Assembly (NCBI RefSeq): GCF_963259705.1
Contig: NC_081847.1
Location: forward strand, 88,782,485-88,846,484
DNA length: 64,000 nt
Source: Myotis daubentonii
Taxonomy: Eukaryota; Chordata; Mammalia; Chiroptera; Vespertilionidae
Direction of reading: 5' to 3'
The translations under genes and the position numbers were made by a program. The first letter of the stretch is position 1. Every line of letters begins with the position of its first letter. The notes beneath the pieces were generated by a model that was given only the letters and a program-made list of their open reading frames with translations, made no database searches and was not told where the DNA came from. Below, piece by piece: positions 61,890-64,000 of the stretch.

Positions 61890-61990
61890 CCCCGTGTGCA
61901 AGCCCTTGCTAGCATGTGACTGTGGATAAGTCACTTCCTGTCTCAGAGCTTACATTTTCTTATCAGTGAAATGAAAGTAATAAGGTCTAC
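61890..61990 (+). repeat. MIR fragment
   Basis: ATGTGACTGTGGATAAGTCA and CTTATCAGTGAAATGAAAGT are MIR core-like. Confidence 0.6.
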
Positions 61991-62354
61991 ACTTAAAGGG
62001 CTTCGACAAGCGAGCCAAACGATGTGTGGGTAAGGGCTCCGTAATTTTTGAAGCTCTTCATGAATGTGCAATTTATTCATATTCAGGTGCTGTGGTGAGA
62101 TACAAGAGACTGAAGACAGAACATTTGCCCCTTTTAAGCTTATGATCAAAATGAGCAATCACAAGGCAGAGAACTAAATACATACACTCTACCAGCTACC
62201 ATTCCTGTTATCACAATGTGCTCAAAATATCTGTGAAAGTACAATGAAGTAACACAGTGGGATATGTGATTTTAGGAAATAGATGTGTGGTGGACGCAGT
62301 GTGGAGGACTGTCCAGGAAAGCTTTCTGGGGCATATGTACATGTAGGTTCATAA

Positions 62355-62540
62355 GAGGCAGTGTATCCTAGTGGTTATGAGCTTGGACTCAAGTGGCTAA
62401 TGACCAAAATCCCTGCTCCACTCACTGTTCAGTGGCCATGTGACTGGAAAGTCCTGTAACTCTCATAATTGCTACCGTTACTTCTCTATAAAGGAGGGAC
62501 GATAGCATTTACTCTATAGGCTTGCTTTAAGGGCTAGGGG
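62355..62540 (+). repeat. MIR
   Basis: Begins AGTGTATCCTAGTGGTTATG and shows GCCATGTGACTGGAAAGTCC; a fairly complete but diverged MIR. Confidence 0.65.
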
Positions 62541-62543
62541 AAA

Positions 62544-62690
62544 TTATGCAAATAATTATGTGATTAATTTATGTAATTATAAAGTATGTAAATAATTTAT
62601 ATAATTATAAATTATGTAAATAATACATGCACTATTATGTAATTTGTGTATGATTATGTCATTTATGCAATATTACATAAATAAAGCTTT
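62544..62690. repeat. AT-rich block with ATTATG-type repeats
   Basis: Roughly 145 bp of TAATTATG/TAAATAAT variants, over 80% A+T. Confidence 0.8.
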
Positions 62691-64000
62691 TAACAGCTTA
62701 GCCTGAGGCAAGTGCTTTAAAAATACGGCAGCTCTTTGATTATTACCATTATATAGCTCACCATAATTGAATGATGGTAAAAATTATAGCTATAATGATG
62801 ATAAAGGAGGTGAGAGATCACTAACACTCATATAATCGTGGCCGGCGTGGGGAACTGTTAGGAGCTAATTAAACAGAAAGGAACCAGAAGGAAGAATGAA
62901 AAATTCGAAAGATAAGTTGGAATTTTTTAAGGACAGAAAGAAAGCCATGAGAAATATGGGGGCAGCAGCCATTAAAATGGAGTCGGCTTCATGGATCAGT
63001 CTTAAATTCTGCTTTGTTTTCAAAATACAAGTCACACCTAGCTTTCCTCAAGGGGACACATGGAGTCTGCCGAGACAGTTTTACGGTCTTAAGTGGCCAT
63101 CAAGTCACTGTGATTAATCACTTGAGTGGGGAAGAGGCTGCTGGTAACACTCTCTGAGCTCTCCTCTTGGAGACTTCTCCGTTACAACTTTGATTAAGGA
63201 AAGGTCAAAGGAAAGTGGTAGAAATAACCAGAGTGTCCTTAGAACCATGAGGAGAGGACACGGTGTGAGATCACATCACTGCCTTCAGACACGATTAAAT
63301 CTTTATCGACTGCATTCTTCTTTAAAGATTAGTCATACAACTTATTTCCTTTTGTAATTCTGTATTTTTACTTTCATTGCTTCAGCCACCATATAACATG
63401 GGGGAACCAAACTCATTGGGAATAAGATTAAAGCAATCACTCTTTCCTCCTATAGTTTTGAGAGGCTGAGATGTGAGAAAGAGGAGAAACTGTTTGATCT
63501 ACAAGCTTGGAAAAATTTGAACAAAGAGATGGGCTTAGCAGGAGAGCCCATTTTTATTTCCTAAAAGAGTAAAATTAAACTAATATGCCGGTCATATTTA
63601 TAAAAATTCAAATTAAGATAAATATGTAACCATTAAATAAATGCTCATCAATGAATCACCTAAAATTATCTCATATACTAATTATGCAAAGAAATGATTC
63701 TAAGGCATCAGAAGCAGGAATAGGAAATAACTTTGGAAATAGTCAAGGGAAGAATGTTCTAGAAACAAAGAAGTGGCTAATAATACTGAGTGATGATGCA
63801 ATGAGCATCAAGTGTTCATGGTATGCTTTCTGAGACATAGTAGTGAAAAGAGGGACCAGCTAATTCAAAGGCAGTTTAACCCATTGGCTCACTTAAAATT
63901 TACAACTATAAAAAAATCCATGGGTCCTCAGTTCAGAGGATATTAGAATTATTAAGCAAAATTAAAATATTTCTAAGGAACTGGTTTGCTAAACATGCTT

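Larger units (their letters stand above)
24137..64000 (-). other. DTNA: alpha-dystrobrevin gene, 3' portion (8 internal exons plus terminal coding exon)
   Basis: Alpha-dystrobrevin is a cytoplasmic scaffold of the dystrophin-glycoprotein complex; it binds dystrophin through a coiled coil and recruits syntrophins. Nine coding segments on the minus strand join in frame with GT-AG borders and compatible phases. Their translations match the alpha-dystrobrevin C-terminal half as I know it: LDEEHRLIARYAARLAAE, SFTIDANKQQRQLIAELE, then [46 protein letters not shown], and EEYLKQKLQDEAYQ ending VSLQG. The VSLQG tail and the tyrosine-containing tail exons identify the alpha paralogue and its long isoform rather than beta-dystrobrevin (DTNB). 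N-terminal exons (EF-hand-like region, ZZ zinc finger) are not found up to 64000 and must lie further right. Introns run from about 1.2 to 10 kb and hold the Ves, HeliBat, hAT and older repeats listed separately. Confidence 0.97.
54788..64000. other. DTNA: DTNA intron, continuing past the window end
   Basis: I searched the minus strand for the preceding DTNA exon (expected to end in NNPPC as I remember the protein) and saw no match. The interval holds the L1M/MER5, L2, MIR and MaLR pieces listed separately. 61000-64000 is otherwise unremarkable, except for an AT-rich block. Confidence 0.7.

Overview
The window is mammalian nuclear DNA, almost certainly from a vesper bat (Vespertilionidae). 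It carries several copies of the tRNA-derived Ves SINE, HeliBat-type Helitrons with TC...CTAG ends, and short hAT elements whose target duplications are still readable; these occur together in vesper bats. Older mammal-wide repeats (MER2/Tigger1, MER20, MER5, MIR, L2, L1M, a MaLR LTR) form the background. The source is inferred from repeats, not from an identified species.

The one protein-coding gene I can support is the 3' half of alpha-dystrobrevin (DTNA) on the minus strand, so it reads from high to low coordinates. Eight internal coding exons have GT-AG borders and matching phases: 54700-54787, 51152-51249, 49375-49488, 43795-43891, 33594-33753, 30905-30994, 29355-29523 and 26238-26370. 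A final 18-base coding stretch (VSLQG, stop) is at 24137-24154. These encode the syntrophin-binding region, the paired coiled coil that binds dystrophin, a Ser/Pro/Thr-rich linker, and the tyrosine-containing tail of the long (alpha-1) isoform. Upstream exons (EF-hand-like region, ZZ finger) lie beyond 64000. The 3' UTR starts at 24136; its end is not resolved.

Layout: 1-8.8 kb is intergenic, AT-rich, with L1 fragments, a Ves SINE, and a Ves SINE split by a hAT element. At 8.84-10.33 kb a degenerate tetranucleotide minisatellite abuts a strong CpG island with promoter-type motifs and no assignable gene. At 10.7-12.5 kb is a 5'-inverted (twin-primed) L1. At 12.5-19 kb are scattered repeats and an unexplained 285-bp duplication (16668-16952 and 18306-18593). 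From about 20 to 24.1 kb lies probable DTNA 3' UTR or downstream flank. From 24.2 to 64 kb are DTNA exons separated by repeat-rich introns. The most striking intronic element is a 1.3-kb Helitron (51964-53279) with a perfect 68-bp foldback and a GC-rich minisatellite of about 80-bp units.

No tRNA, rRNA, CRISPR or bacterial-type features are present. The long open frames in repeats and in the CpG island are not supported as genes.
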